From Coemansia sp. RSA 487 (Eukaryota; Kickxellomycota; Kickxellomycetes; Kickxellales; Kickxellaceae), in assembly GCA_027577595.1 (NCBI GenBank), contig JANBRJ010000003.1, positions 1 through 64,000 on the forward strand: a DNA stretch of 64,000 nt, given 5' to 3'. Both the position numbers and the translations under genes were made by a program. Numbering within the stretch: the stretch's first letter is position 1; each line of letters opens with the position of its first letter. Below the pieces are notes generated by a model. It was not told the origin of the DNA and made no database searches. It saw nothing but the letters and a program-made list of their open reading frames with translations. Positions 40,333-51,381 of this stretch are shown in pieces.

Positions 40333-42391
40333 TTCCTGTTCAAAAAAAAAAGCAGTCGGCGAAAAGAACGGCTCAAAGGGTGTTTGTTTGAGTGTACAGC
40401 TAGAGCAATATCTGGCGAGGCAACGGCGTATATGTGTAAATATATTCAAAGAAAAAAACGTGACAAAAGGACAAGGAAAAGAACATAGGCTTTTTGCTCA
40501 ATCGAGAGAAAAGAGTCGAAAACCAGAATGTTGGACACGGCCAGAGCTGATGTGCAAAACACGTGTGATGCATCAACAGAAAAAAGTGATAGCAAATTAA
40601 TAGGCCAATCGTAAGGCGTGCTGAATTGCACGTGATAAGTGGTGGCCAACCAGAGCCCAGAAAAGGCACGAGGGGTGTCAGAATTCCGCCCAGTTTTTCT
40701 CCAAAAGAAAACGCATCTTTTGTCTTTCCTGTTTCTTTTCTTTTTCTGCTGTTTTTTTGCACGTAAACGCTACTCTTATTCTGCTTTTCTTCACAATTAT
40801 CATACTTTGCAAGCATTGCAATTAGTATTTCTGCACACGATAGCTCCGCTATTTATTTCAAGCCAATTCAGCTTTTATTCCTTAACAGATCTCATCCGCT
40901 TTTTTTTGGATCTTCCTTTCTGTCAATTCGTCCCACACTCGGATCAAGGTACTATTTCCACAGTATTTCTTTGCCATTGTTGTTGCAAGGACTGCAGCAA
41001 GCAAGTACAGCCACCACCATCTTTTATTCCCCCGGTTACAAACCTATTTTTCCACTGTTCTGGATGACGCAGGTCTATACATACTCGTTCTCTTGAGGGG
41101 ATCCGCCAGCGAGAAGGGATGATGTGTGCATAGCTAGCTTGGCGAGCCAGACCCCTGTTGCCCTTTGTTGCAAGCGTTTCCATACCACTCTGCTCATCCC
41201 ATTCTATTGTTCTTCACCGGAGCTTTGAAGACAGACGGGAGAGCCGGCATACATATAGAGAGAGGGAGCATGACACGAGCACTGTTACGAACAGGGGCTC
41301 TTTGGTAGCAAAAGCCAGTATGGTTGGCCCACTGCAGTGACCTGTTTGCTAGTCCATCTTTTGCCGCGAAGGGAAAAGGACACAGAACGTAGAACAAAGG
41401 CACAAAGGGAGCAAACGTCTGCAAAACGTGTAGCACTCAGTCGCAGTATATGCAGCGCGCTGCCGCCTCTTTATTGATGAGTGGCTACCGTTTATACGCT
41501 CGCCTTCTTTACGTCGGATACAGCTAGTTTGGGCTAGTGTGCTGCAGAAATGGGAGGAGCTGGAGCAGTAACTTCCGCACAAACGCACAACATGCCCTTC
41601 TCCTTCAGCTTTTACTCTTTTTTTGTTTGCGAAGCGGCGACAGTGAGAGGAAGCTAAGCTACATTCGGTTTCCAGCAGCTTGAGAGGGCTATGCCAGCTG
41701 CCAGGAAAAGTTGGTAGTTGGAAGGTAGCGGCATCGAGAGAGAGAGAGAGAGCTTTTGGAGAAAGTGCCTTCCATACAGACACTCTAGACAAATGGGAAA
41801 AGTCTGCCGCAGCAAGCTTTAGCGTAAAGCGCACCCATCTGGCCCATCCTTATTGTGTCCCCGATCGCTCTAATAGCCACTGAGAGGAAGAGAAACAAGT
41901 TGTTTAGCACCGTATAACGCGTCTTTATATCTTTGTTTGGAAAGACAAATGGACGAGCTTCCATTGTTTCACTACATTTGTCGTTCATACCCTCCCCCCT
42001 CGATCTACTTTGGTGCGCCGCCTTGTTTACTTGTATTATAGTTTTTCATATTTTTCTTTTCATAGAGCTTGATGTGCCTTTTCTGCTCCAGAGTTCTTGC
42101 AAGCCTTGCCTTGCCTGTACTTGCCACTTCCTTCCTCGTTTGTCTGATTATTCTTGCTACAGTTCCTTTGCATATTTCATTATTTGTATTTTTCTTTCTC
42201 TTCCTCATAACCTTTTGTGTGCACAAACCTGCTTCTAATCTTTTTTGTCTACGCGTTTGGGCAGTACGTACTCGGATTTCGAACATTGTTACGCTTCGCA
42301 CTTTCCCACATTTTCTTCATATAGCAACGACACCGACATCGACATCGGCATACTACTTCAGAACCTTATATCCGTCATATCATCTAAAAAA
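40333..42391. other. Two-kilobase region between the divergent Aly/REF genes
   Basis: No gene was recognised. A CACGTG E-box lies at 40629-40634, about 300 bases upstream of the minus-strand paralogue. Poly-pyrimidine tracts are frequent (for example 40721-40760 and 42160-42240), and a GA tract lies at 41735-41752. A 161-codon minus-strand frame at 41349-41834 is Ser/Arg/Cys-rich and shows no domain; I consider it random. The length and pyrimidine-rich 3' end suggest long 5' leaders or a leader intron for the plus-strand gene. Confidence 0.4.
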
Positions 42392-43231
42392 ATGTCCGCT
42401 AGCCTTGGAAAGTCCCTTGACATGTCTCTCGACGAGATCATTAGCGAAAACAAGAAAGGTCGCGGCCCCCGCAACCAGCAGGACCGCAAGCAGAACAACA
42501 GCCGTAGCTCGCCGTACACCCGTCGCAGTGGAGGTAGTGGAGGAGGGAGCGGTGGCGTTCAGAAGCGCGGCAACAGACAACAGCAGCAGGGAGCCGGCCA
42601 GTCTGTGATGTTCAACCCGGCAGCCTTCCTTGCTGCAGCCCAACAGCAGAACCAGTCCAGCGGGAAGATTATTATCAGCAACCTTGACTACGGAGTCACC
42701 GAGAACGATCTGCGTGCGCTCTTTGGCCAGGTTGGCCAGGTTAGTAAGGCTACGCTTAACTACGGACCAAACGGCTCGTCCAAGGGCTCGGGCGTCGTCG
42801 TTTTCAGGAACCCCATGCACGCTGGCCTTGCTGTCGAAAAGTACAATGGCGTTCACCTTGACGGTCGCCGCATGAAGCTCGAGGTCGCCTTTGACCCCAT
42901 GGCCGCTGCAGCATCGATGATGATGCCCGCGATGGTCCCCCAGCAGCTTATGCAGCAGCAGCAGCAGCAGCAGCAGCGTGGTTCGAGCAGCGGTGGCGCT
43001 GGCAATGCCACCAGGAACAGAGGAGCAAGGGGCAGCGGCAGCGGCAACGCTCCTGGTGCTGGTGGTCCTCGTCGCAACGGACGGGGTGGCGGTGGCCGTC
43101 GCAAGAACACCGCCAGCACCACCACCAACGCCAAGACTGAAGGTTCTTCGATAACCAAGGATTCGCTTGACGCTGAGCTCGACTCCTACATGCAGAAGGG
43201 CAAGGAGGATGATACCGCTATGGTCGAATAA
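42392..43231 (+). CDS. Yra1/ALYREF mRNA export adaptor
   Basis: A 279-residue protein with the complete Aly/REF layout. It has an N-terminal Sub2/UAP56-binding motif (LDMSLDEIISENKK, about residues 9-22), an Arg/Gly/Gln-rich stretch (SSPYTRRSGG), the RRM (about 90-165; GKIIISNLDYGVTENDLRAL, SKGSGVVVFRN, LDGRRMKLEVAFD), a Gln run and RGG-rich region (about 180-245), and a C-terminal SLDAELDSYMQKGKED helix. It is recruited to nascent mRNPs by TREX and hands mRNA to the Mex67/NXF1 receptor. The ATG is chosen because the family motif begins right there; the frame upstream is open but unlike the family. No intron was needed. Confidence 0.93.
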   Translation: MSASLGKSLDMSLDEIISENKKGRGPRNQQDRKQNNSRSSPYTRRSGGSGGGSGGVQKRGNRQQQQGAGQSVMFNPAAFLAAAQQQNQSSGKIIISNLDYGVTENDLRALFGQVGQVSKATLNYGPNGSSKGSGVVVFRNPMHAGLAVEKYNGVHLDGRRMKLEVAFDPMAAAASMMMPAMVPQQLMQQQQQQQQRGSSSGGAGNATRNRGARGSGSGNAPGAGGPRRNGRGGGGRRKNTASTTTNAKTEGSSITKDSLDAELDSYMQKGKEDDTAMVE

Positions 43232-43370
43232 GCACTGTCGACGTAGCTGACAAAGATTCCTCCCTCTGCTTTTTATATCTCCCTTTTTCGTCTCTCATAA
43301 ACTCACAAACATCTTTTCTTTTTTGGCTATAAAATACTTTGACTTCAACGAAAAACTGGAACAGAGCTTG

Positions 43371-45916
43371 CTAGGTGTAGACCGCAGCAACTGGCCTGCT
43401 TTCACATTCGCCATCGCTGCTATCGACAATGTCATCATCTACCACAGCGCCGCGACTTTGGATCCGCATGCACCCATTGCTGCCTGGTGAAGCCAGCGAT
43501 GTTCCGTTTAAGAGCTGCGGCGCATCATACGCAATCTTTTCTTTGGTTTGATCGGTGGCATTCAGTATTCTCCGCTTGCCAGGACTTGGGAACGCCATGG
43601 CAGAACCGACGAGCATTTCCAAAGTAGAAGAGTCCCGCGCACTGCTACTGCTGGTTCGAAATCCCGTCTTTGTCGGCGAACATTCGATGGATAGCCGCCG
43701 TTTCATCTGAGAAAGCGGCGTAAGGTTCGGTGATTGCTGTCTTGTCAGAGTATTGCTACTGTTAGGGGTGAAGCGAGTCGGCTTGCAGAGCGATCCGGCT
43801 CTTGTAAGCGGATGAGTGGCAGGACTGCACGGTGGTACTGGATCTAACGAATCTATGTGGGGTCTGTTATCGATGCTATTAATGGCGAAAACGTATATAT
43901 TTTCTTTTTTGTTTGTAAAAAGGATATTTATTTACCTTTCTTGTATACTGGCATAGCGGCCCATTTGGGGAGTTCAGTGACCTTGTTCTGCAAGCTGTCA
44001 AATAGGTTGAACTTGCGCTTGTGGAGACCACCGCCCTCGCGATGCTTTTGTGGCGAGTGGTCGTTGTGGCTGGGTTCAGCATTCTCTGGGCTCTCAGTCT
44101 GAGGATGCACAGCTGCGCCAAGCTGCGATGACGACAAGTCAAGACCGCAAACAACGGTCGATGCCTGGGAGAGCTCCATTTTGGCCTGGTATGTCGTTGG
44201 CGATACGCTAGCACTGCTCTCTGCCTCGTTGCTGTTGAGCTGCGACAGCTCTGTCAGCTGTGTTTCTGTCAGCTGAGTTTCTGTCGTGGCTGCTGCACTG
44301 CTCTGCGAATCCTCTACACACTCGCTTGGCTCTGCTGATACTGATGCTGATGCTGATGTTGATGCTAATGCTAATGCTGATACTGATGCTAATGCTGGTG
44401 CTGGTGCTGGTGCTGATGCTGGTGATGATGCTGATGCTGGTGTGGGCCTGTTGGCAAAGAACCGGCTCTGTTTGCCCGTGGGCATCACAGTGCTATGCGC
44501 AGCGTTCTTGGAGCGAAACCTGGTCACGATGCCTTCGTCTAGAGATTCTGGCTCGCTGGTGGTGTCCTCCTTGGAAATCTGGGCATCGGCAGCAGCCATA
44601 GTAGCAGAAGCAACGGTGGAGTTAGATACGGATGGAGCCATGGGTTTGAAAAACTTGGGGCTAGGACGAACCCAGAAGCTGTGAAGGCTTCTGCTGCGCG
44701 AGGCTGCCTTTGCGTTAGCCAGTGAGGAGGAGGAGGAAGCTGTCTTTGCACTATCTGGCATGGAGGAAGAAGGTGATGCCTTTGCGCTAGCCGGTGGGGA
44801 CGAGGAAGATGCCTTCGAACTATCTGGCGTGGAGAAGGAAGATGCCCTTGCAGCAGACAGCTTTTCAAAATCGATCAAAAATGACTTTGTAGAGGAAGCA
44901 GTGGATTTATCAAAGGGCAAGTACGAAAGCGGGTCGAGTTCACACATGGCTACCGCGTGGACAATAGCCGGCTCCAGCAGAGCGCCGATGAACGGCATGT
45001 CGTCGACCAAGGGAGAATCGCCATCGGGCTGCGTGACATGCACCATGGTCTTTGTGCGCGGGTCGTACACGTGCTGGTACCGGAAAGTAAGGTCTGCACG
45101 GACTGCGTCATCCTCATATCCGTCGGGCACGCTGAGCCCCTCGGCTCTCATCAGACTGATGGCCATACGGATGTCAGTGGAGCGTGCCGTGTACTGGTAA
45201 GCAGTCTTCAGACCAACGCGGGGCACCGACGCGGCGTAGTCGCATCCAGAGAGGATGCACATTTGGCGGAGCTTGTGGTTGTCCCAGCCGGCGATCTTGA
45301 CTGTCTTTGTCTTGTCGATGCGTCTGCGGTCAAACACTACTGCTGCGCCATACTGGTCCAGCTTGAAAATAATGTTTCTGCATCCAAAGACAATCAGGTC
45401 AGAATCCTCGGAGATGACTGCGGAGATAATGCCCTGCGTCTCCAGGAACGCCAGCTGCGCATCAGCCTCGTATGGTGCCACGAGGTACTGGAACCCCTCG
45501 GCCCTAAGCTCCTGGACAACGGCTCGGGCCATCTCGGGAGTGGCTTCTACGCATCTCTGAAACATTTCGAACGCCTCTTTGCGCTTTCCCTTGTTCCACA
45601 GCTCGATGCCCTGTTTGCGCCTTAGCTCCCTGTTCCCGGATCTCTCCTGCTCCGTCTTTTGCTTGGACGGCAGTAGCCCGCCGTCGAACACAAAGTACGG
45701 TTCCACGCCATGGTGCCTGAGCATGCGCGCGCGATTCATGAAAAACGTAATGTACTTTGTGGTGGGTCTGTCCATGGCCAAGTCCGATGCGCACGCGAAT
45801 GCGCCCTTGTATAGCCAGATGTATGAGTCAACGCCGACGGTTTGGCCGCTGAACTCTTTGACATGGCCCTTGCGCTGCGTCTCCCGCAGCAATGGCAGCA
45901 GCCCCGAAATGCCCAT
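43371..45916 (-). CDS. EXO1: Exonuclease 1 (Rad2/XPG family), two exons
   Basis: 5'-3' exonuclease and flap nuclease in mismatch repair and end resection. Exon 1 (43936-45916) begins at MGISGLLPLL, the invariant XPG N-terminal start. It carries the N domain (FSGQTVGVDSYIWLYKGAF, EPYFVFDGG), the I domain (VAPYEADAQLAFLE, SEDSDLIVFG) and the helix-two-turn-helix (LSGCDYAASVPRVGLKTAY), followed by Ser/Pro/Ala low-complexity repeats. Reading through gives a stop 9 bases into a likely intron. A GTAAAT donor at 43935 and ACATAG acceptor ending at 43853 (83 bases, branch-like GATAAC) join it in frame to exon 2 (43371-43852). Exon 2 encodes a Ser/Pro-rich tail (CKPTRFTPNSSN, MKRRLSIECSPTKTGF). The spliced protein is 820 residues, close to known EXO1 lengths. 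The tail is inferred from frame and splice sites only. Confidence 0.88.
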
Positions 45917-46599
45917 CTCTTTGCGTATGTTTTTGGATCCGCTTTCAGCAGTGGCTTTCTTATTTTTATTTTTTGCGCTAGTGCAAAAGGTGATGGGGGA
46001 AGTGTGGGTGTGGTTATTTCTTGTGGAGCTTGATAGAAAATACTGGCTGGTGGCGGTGGCAGGAACAGTACAGTATCGATTAAAAAATACTATTGATGTT
46101 GTTGTGTTCAATACGTCGTATCACACGGCTGGTTTATGATGTTTGCATGTGTGTGTTTTTATCGGAGGAGGTTAAAAAGAAGTAAAAGCAAATACAGCAG
46201 CTTTTAAAAAAAAAAGTAGCTTCGCAATAACAGATATAGTCGTATGTTTACAGCGAGATGCAGAGAGAAAAAGAAAAGCTACAAAACAAAACAAACGGCG
46301 CTTCTTCAGCAGAGCATGTCGATTATCTTTTCTCGTTTTCGCGTGTCCTGTAAGCTGTGCGCGTATAACGCGTGTGGACAAGAGTCCCGAAGACTCTGGC
46401 GCTTGATCTGTAGATCAGGCTGTTTGTGCTTTTATCTATTGCCTTTTTCTTTGCTTGATTGCTGTTTGCCGTTTTATCGTTTTTTTCCCTCTCTCTCCAC
46501 ATATTGATAGCGTTTTTCCCTGTTTCTTTTCCCTTGGCCAATTCAACATTCTTTCTATTTTTTATTTTTTGTATATGTAGAATCGACAAAAGTTAAAGA
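45917..46599. other. Divergent promoter region of EXO1 and COA6
   Basis: About 680 bases between head-to-head start codons, AT-rich with pyrimidine tracts before the COA6 ATG. No TATA box or gene seen. Confidence 0.45.
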
Positions 46600-46947
46600 A
46601 TGGCGGATACTGAGAAAATCGCACCGACCGGGCCTGGCGGAAACAACCCACCGATCCCCACACGAAGCCAGCGTAAGGCGTGCCACGCAAAGCGGGACGA
46701 GTACTTTGCGTGTCTGGACAAGAATGCGATTGATGATCCAGAAAAGGCAGGAGCCGTATGCTCTGGCTTGCGGAAGGCCATGTATGCAGAGTGTCCAGAG
46801 TCGTGGGCCGACTACTTCGGGAAACTCAGAGTTATGCAGAAACAGAAGGAGCAGTTCTTCAAGGCCGATGGGTCATTCAATAAGCCATCATCTTCTTCTT
46901 CTGCAAAGCCCAACGAAACGAAAGGAGGGGGGAAGAAAGCTGAGTAG
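46600..46947 (+). CDS. COA6: COA6-like cytochrome c oxidase assembly factor
   Basis: A 115-residue protein of the COX6B/COA6 CHCH fold. The Cys pattern is C28-x9-C38 (CHAKRDEYFAC) and C54-x10-C65 (CSGLRKAMYAEC), which is the CX9C-CnX10C arrangement of COA6 rather than the twin CX9C of COX6B. A W-x-x-Y-F segment follows (SWADYFGKLR). COA6 acts in the intermembrane space, delivering copper to the CuA site of Cox2, and is imported by the Mia40 relay. The start MADTEKIAPTGPGG is preceded by an AAAGA context. A Ser/Lys-rich tail (about 95-115) is added. It is convergent with LYS2 (114 bases between stops). Confidence 0.87.
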   Translation: MADTEKIAPTGPGGNNPPIPTRSQRKACHAKRDEYFACLDKNAIDDPEKAGAVCSGLRKAMYAECPESWADYFGKLRVMQKQKEQFFKADGSFNKPSSSSSAKPNETKGGGKKAE

Positions 46948-47061
46948 TTGCTTTTTTTTACCAGCTGTAGAGTTATTAGATTTAAGAAAATTGCTGAAAA
47001 TATAAAGATCCCAGGCTACACGATCTCCTCCCCTCCTCCCCTCCCCCTGGGTTTGCTAGAG

Positions 47062-50000
47062 TCAGTTGTGGCTGGAGCGCGAGACAAGGCCACGGACGAC
47101 AATGTCGAGCTCCGGCAGCCGAGCGGCAGCGCCTTCAGCGTTGGGGGCGGCAATGAACTGGGCCTTGACCAGGTAGGCCAAATAGAGACCCATGAGGTCG
47201 CGCATGCTTGCGCACCGGATCCCCGTGCCCTCGAGCAGCGCCCTGGTGTGCTGGTCGTCGAGATCGGGGCTCTTGGTGGACGTAGGTAGATCGTCCAGCA
47301 CGTAGTGCAGCAGCGGGTACAGCGCCGTGTCGTTGTTAGACAGCGTAAAGTCCATCAGGAACGAGCGCCACTGCATGTACTCGACATCTCTGACAGCGTA
47401 CCCGTAGGTGCGCAGCAGATCAAACATGTTCTGGAAGCGGAAGCGCTCGCTGTTGAACACGTGGTACACCAGGTGCGCCAGGGCGCGCGGCTGCGAAATG
47501 GCCTCGACCACAACGTGTGCCACGTAGTCGACTGGGCACACGTTGACCACGTTGTTCATGACAGGCGACTGGCCCAGCTCGATGCAGCCCTTGAGCAGCC
47601 GCCAGATGAAGTCGTCGGTGTTGGTGGCGCCCGTCTGCGAATGGCCCAGCACGTACCCGGGCCGCACGATGGTAACCGGCAGCCCCTGCGCACGTGCCGC
47701 CACAAGAAGCTTCTCGGACACCCACTTGGACTGCCCGTAGCCGGTCTGCAGCCCGTGGCGGCTGCCCTCGAGGTCGTCGGACTCGCGGATCCCCGACTCC
47801 AGCGTGGCGCCGAGCTCGACGTAGTGGTCTGTGTCGAGCGCCGACGTGCTCGAAACGAACGTCACAGGCTTGACGTGGTGCTCGCTGGCCAGCCTCAGCA
47901 CCTCGATGGTGCTCAGCACGTTGGGCGCGCGCAGCTTCTCGTACGGGTACACCCAGTGCACAAGCGCTCCGTTGTGCACGATAGCGTCCACCGACTCGAC
48001 GCACATGGCCCAGTCGCTCTGGCTCATGCCCAGGCGCGGCTGCGCAAGATCGCCGACCACCGCGCGCACGCGCGTGGCCCATGTGTCCGCCCACACCAGG
48101 TTGGCTTCGGCCGCCGCGCGGATGCGCGCCATTGCGGCGTCGGCTGACGCTGCGCGCGTCAGACAGATCACGGCGCCTGCCGGATGGCGGCGCAGCAGCT
48201 CAGCAAGCACAAAGGCGCCCAGGAAGCCCGTGGCGCCAGTCAGGAGGAACGTGGGTGCGCCATTTGGCTCGACCAGCGCCGGCGGGTATGCCATGTACGC
48301 GGCGCCCAGCTGCGGAACCAGCGGGAGCAGCGTATCGAGGTCGTCCGCATAAGCGGGCTGCTGGCCGTCTGCGGCCGCGGCGGAAGCAGCGGCTTCAGCG
48401 GGCTGCGTGTCGTCCAGCTGGAGCTCGCCCTGCAGCGCGTCAAGCGAGGCGGCCATTGCGCGCAGCGTCGGGCACTTGAAGACCAGGCCCAGCGGGGCAT
48501 CGACCGCAAAGTCCTTGCGCACCCGGAACACCATGCGCGTGGCCAGGATCGAGTGGCCGCCAAGGTCAAAGAAGTTGGCTTCGGGCTCCACAGGCGTTGA
48601 TGCCGACAGCTCGAGCAAGTCGATCCAGATGAGCGCGACTGCGCGCTCCGTAGGCGATAGCGCTGCAAGCTCCGGGCGGTCGCCGCCTGCAGAAGGCTTG
48701 GCGGCGTCTGCCTTGAACATCGGCGTGTCGGGGAACGGCAGCGCAGCCCTGTCGATCTTGCCGTTGGGCGTCAGAGGCAGCCGCTTCATCGGCACAAAGA
48801 CGGCAGGCACCGCATAAGCAGGCAGCTTCTGGCGCAGGTAGTCGCGCACGTCCTTGATCAGCTGGCGGCGGCCCACGTCGTCGGTGCGCCGCTGCTCGTC
48901 TTCGCTTGGCACAATGTACGCAACAAGCGTCTGCTCCTCGTACTTGTCGCGCCGCACAAGCGTGACGTTGGCGCGGATCCGCGGGTGCTGCGACAGCATG
49001 TTGTTTATTTCGCCCAGCTCGATGCGGAATCCGCGGATCTTGACCTGGTCGTCGATACGGCCGATGCACTCGACGTCGCCATCCGGGCGGTAGCGTCCCA
49101 GATCGCCGGTGCGGTACATGCGGTCGCGCGGGCCGCGGTAGAACTCCAGCAAGCGGTCGGCGTCGGTGGCTTCAGGCGAAGCGCAGAACCAGTTGGGCAC
49201 GAACTTCTCGGCCGTGGCGTCCGGCAGACGCAAGTACCCTTCGGCAAGTCCGCCGCTACGCACGTAGATCTCGCCGACTTCGCCAACCGCACACATGCCT
49301 CCGTTGCCATGTCTGTTGACCACAAGCAGCTGCACGTCGCGCATTCCACGCCCCGCAGGAATAACGTCCTTGGCGGTTGCCAGGAACGTCGGGTTCTCTG
49401 CGTGCGGCGGGATCGGGCAGTACGACACCGCACGCTGCGTCTCTGTTGTGCCGTACATGTTGATGATGCGGCAGTTGTCGGCCAGGCTTTGCAGCCGGTT
49501 GCAGTCGCGCTTGGTCAGCAGGTCGCCGACAAAGAACGCGTTGCGCAGCGTCGGGATCAGCGCCGTTGCGTTGGCCGACAGCAGCTGCCCCATGGCTGGG
49601 GTCAAGTGCGTCACAGTCACCGCGTGCTCGCCCATCCAGCGCGCCAGCTGTCCTGGCACGCCAATGTCCTCGCTGGTCGGGATGTGCAGCTCTGCGCCAA
49701 AGAACACCGGCGTAAACACGTCGCGCTGGATCGGGTCGTGTGCAATCCCAGACAGCATCGTGAACCGGTCGGCGGCGCCAAGCCCGAACTCCTGCGCCAT
49801 CCATGGATAGAAGTGCGTCAGCGAGTAGTGCCGTCCGCGCACGCCCTTGGGAACGCCCGTGCTGCCGCTTGTGAACGACAGCGTTCCGATCGAGTCATGC
49901 CCCACATCCACGACATCCTCGTCCAAGCTGCCCGCCACATCGACCTCGAGAGCAGCCGCCGCCACGGGGTCACCGCTTCCCTCCTGGCCCCGGAGATCTC

Positions 50001-51381
50001 CATTGTCCATCAGCTCCAGCGCCGGCACCGTGCACACGACGTCCAGCTCCGCCTGCACGTATTCGCTGACCTCGGGAGGCAGCTCTCCAGCATGGCGCAG
50101 CACCACCAGCCCACGCGGCTGCGCAACCGACAGATACACGTTCTGCCGCGCCGGCGGATACGCGGGGTCGACGACGCTGTATGTGGCGCCGGCCATCAGA
50201 ACACCCATGATCGCCACCACCAGATCCACGCCACGGTACGCGTACACCACCACCACGTCCTCGCGCTGGATGCCAGCCGTACGCAGCGTGCGGCTCAGAA
50301 TGCGCGCCGCACGCATGGTTTGCGCATACGTGAACTCGCGCGTCACACGCACCTCGCTTTCGCTGGCCTCCTGGCGCAGCACGCTTTCGACAACGAAGCG
50401 CTTGTCCGGGTGCTGCTGGGCGTTGCGTGCAAAGATCGACGTGATACTTCCGGGGAACTGCGACCAGTTGAGCTCGCCCTGGGGATTTGGCACGGATGTC
50501 AAGTCCAGCGCAGACGCAATGCTCATGTTTCCCACCTGGTGGTCGGCAGTCAGCGCATCGCCTGCCTGCGTGCGCGCCAGCGTATCGGCTGCCGTGGCTA
50601 GCACCATCTGCAGCTGCGCAACCATATGCGCAATGCGCTGCGCTGTAAACAGGACCTGGTTGTACGCGATCTGGAGCTCGATGCGTGGATGCAGCTGTCT
50701 GAGCGACGCTGTCGACCGCTGCCGCACAAGCACCGTGAAATCCGTGGCTAGCGTGGTAGTTTGCTTCAGCGTATTGTCATCCGCATCTGTTTGGTTAAAG
50801 AACCGCACACGAAACAGGGACGGTGCTGCGTTGGCATCCACCTCGCCTGGCTGCTGCTGCTGCTGCTGCTGCTGCTTCTCGGTGGTAGCTGCCAGGTATG
50901 CCGACATCAGTGCCTTGAACGGCACTTCGTCTGATGCCGCCTCCCGCGACACATGCTGCGTCATATGGAGCACGTCGATAAACGAGTCTGTCGGCTTAAC
51001 GCTTAGCCGCAGCACCAGTGGATTGGACGACTCGCTCGAGCTGCTCACCACAATGTCCTCCTCCGCAGTGTATCTGTGGAGAAGAACCGAGAACGCTGCC
51101 AGAAGCACAGTGAACGGGCTGGCGCTATGATCATCGGCGGACTCGTCGCTCTCTTGTTGCAGCGAGAGCGCGAGCTGGAGCAGCGCTAGGCTGGACTGTG
51201 CGCTGAGCTCAAATGTCTCAACTGCCTCAACCACCTTGAGCGGGATCGGGCGCGGGTAGTCCGTGGGCAGCTGCAGCTCTGTCGGACTGCGTAGCCGCTC
51301 TTGCCACCGCCCAAGTCGCTCGCTCAGATCCGCCAAGTTTGCTGTCGACGCTGCTGGTGTCAGCACTGGAAGCTGTGCCAT
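47062..51381 (-). CDS. LYS2: L-2-aminoadipate reductase (alpha-aminoadipate reductase)
   Basis: A 1439-residue NRPS-like enzyme reducing alpha-aminoadipate to its semialdehyde with ATP and NADPH in the fungal lysine pathway. An N-terminal condensation-like region (about 1-290) precedes the adenylation domain (about 310-890; TSGSTGVPKG near 504, YGTTETQRAVSYC, YRTGDLGRY, GRIDDQVKIRGFRIELGEI). The carrier domain has LGGHSILATR with the phosphopantetheine serine at 944. The terminal reductase domain starts near 1045 with the NADPH loop TGATGFLG and contains the Y-x-x-x-K of GYGQSKWVSEKLL. It needs activation by a Lys5-type phosphopantetheinyl transferase. It is GC-rich with short Gln runs, intronless and full length. 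Confidence 0.97.
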   Translation of the reverse strand: MAQLPVLTPAASTANLADLSERLGRWQERLRSPTELQLPTDYPRPIPLKVVEAVETFELSAQSSLALLQLALSLQQESDESADDHSASPFTVLLAAFSVLLHRYTAEEDIVVSSSSESSNPLVLRLSVKPTDSFIDVLHMTQHVSREAASDEVPFKALMSAYLAATTEKQQQQQQQQPGEVDANAAPSLFRVRFFNQTDADDNTLKQTTTLATDFTVLVRQRSTASLRQLHPRIELQIAYNQVLFTAQRIAHMVAQLQMVLATAADTLARTQAGDALTADHQVGNMSIASALDLTSVPNPQGELNWSQFPGSITSIFARNAQQHPDKRFVVESVLRQEASESEVRVTREFTYAQTMRAARILSRTLRTAGIQREDVVVVYAYRGVDLVVAIMGVLMAGATYSVVDPAYPPARQNVYLSVAQPRGLVVLRHAGELPPEVSEYVQAELDVVCTVPALELMDNGDLRGQEGSGDPVAAAALEVDVAGSLDEDVVDVGHDSIGTLSFTSGSTGVPKGVRGRHYSLTHFYPWMAQEFGLGAADRFTMLSGIAHDPIQRDVFTPVFFGAELHIPTSEDIGVPGQLARWMGEHAVTVTHLTPAMGQLLSANATALIPTLRNAFFVGDLLTKRDCNRLQSLADNCRIINMYGTTETQRAVSYCPIPPHAENPTFLATAKDVIPAGRGMRDVQLLVVNRHGNGGMCAVGEVGEIYVRSGGLAEGYLRLPDATAEKFVPNWFCASPEATDADRLLEFYRGPRDRMYRTGDLGRYRPDGDVECIGRIDDQVKIRGFRIELGEINNMLSQHPRIRANVTLVRRDKYEEQTLVAYIVPSEDEQRRTDDVGRRQLIKDVRDYLRQKLPAYAVPAVFVPMKRLPLTPNGKIDRAALPFPDTPMFKADAAKPSAGGDRPELAALSPTERAVALIWIDLLELSASTPVEPEANFFDLGGHSILATRMVFRVRKDFAVDAPLGLVFKCPTLRAMAASLDALQGELQLDDTQPAEAAASAAAADGQQPAYADDLDTLLPLVPQLGAAYMAYPPALVEPNGAPTFLLTGATGFLGAFVLAELLRRHPAGAVICLTRAASADAAMARIRAAAEANLVWADTWATRVRAVVGDLAQPRLGMSQSDWAMCVESVDAIVHNGALVHWVYPYEKLRAPNVLSTIEVLRLASEHHVKPVTFVSSTSALDTDHYVELGATLESGIRESDDLEGSRHGLQTGYGQSKWVSEKLLVAARAQGLPVTIVRPGYVLGHSQTGATNTDDFIWRLLKGCIELGQSPVMNNVVNVCPVDYVAHVVVEAISQPRALAHLVYHVFNSERFRFQNMFDLLRTYGYAVRDVEYMQWRSFLMDFTLSNNDTALYPLLHYVLDDLPTSTKSPDLDDQHTRALLEGTGIRCASMRDLMGLYLAYLVKAQFIAAPNAEGAAARLPELDIVVRGLVSRSSHN

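Noticed and set aside
41349-41834. 161-codon minus-strand frame between the Aly/REF genes
   Set aside because: Ser/Arg/Cys-rich composition without domain or homology, and the promoter-like surroundings belong to the flanking genes.
44338-44440. Tandem GCTGAT/GCTGGT-like repeat, considered as a satellite or CRISPR-like array
   Set aside because: It lies inside EXO1 and encodes Ala/Ser/Pro low-complexity sequence; there are no unique spacers.
48985-50601. 538-codon plus-strand frame opposite LYS2
   Set aside because: His/Arg/Val-rich antisense shadow of the GC-rich LYS2 gene; several other antisense frames there have the same origin.
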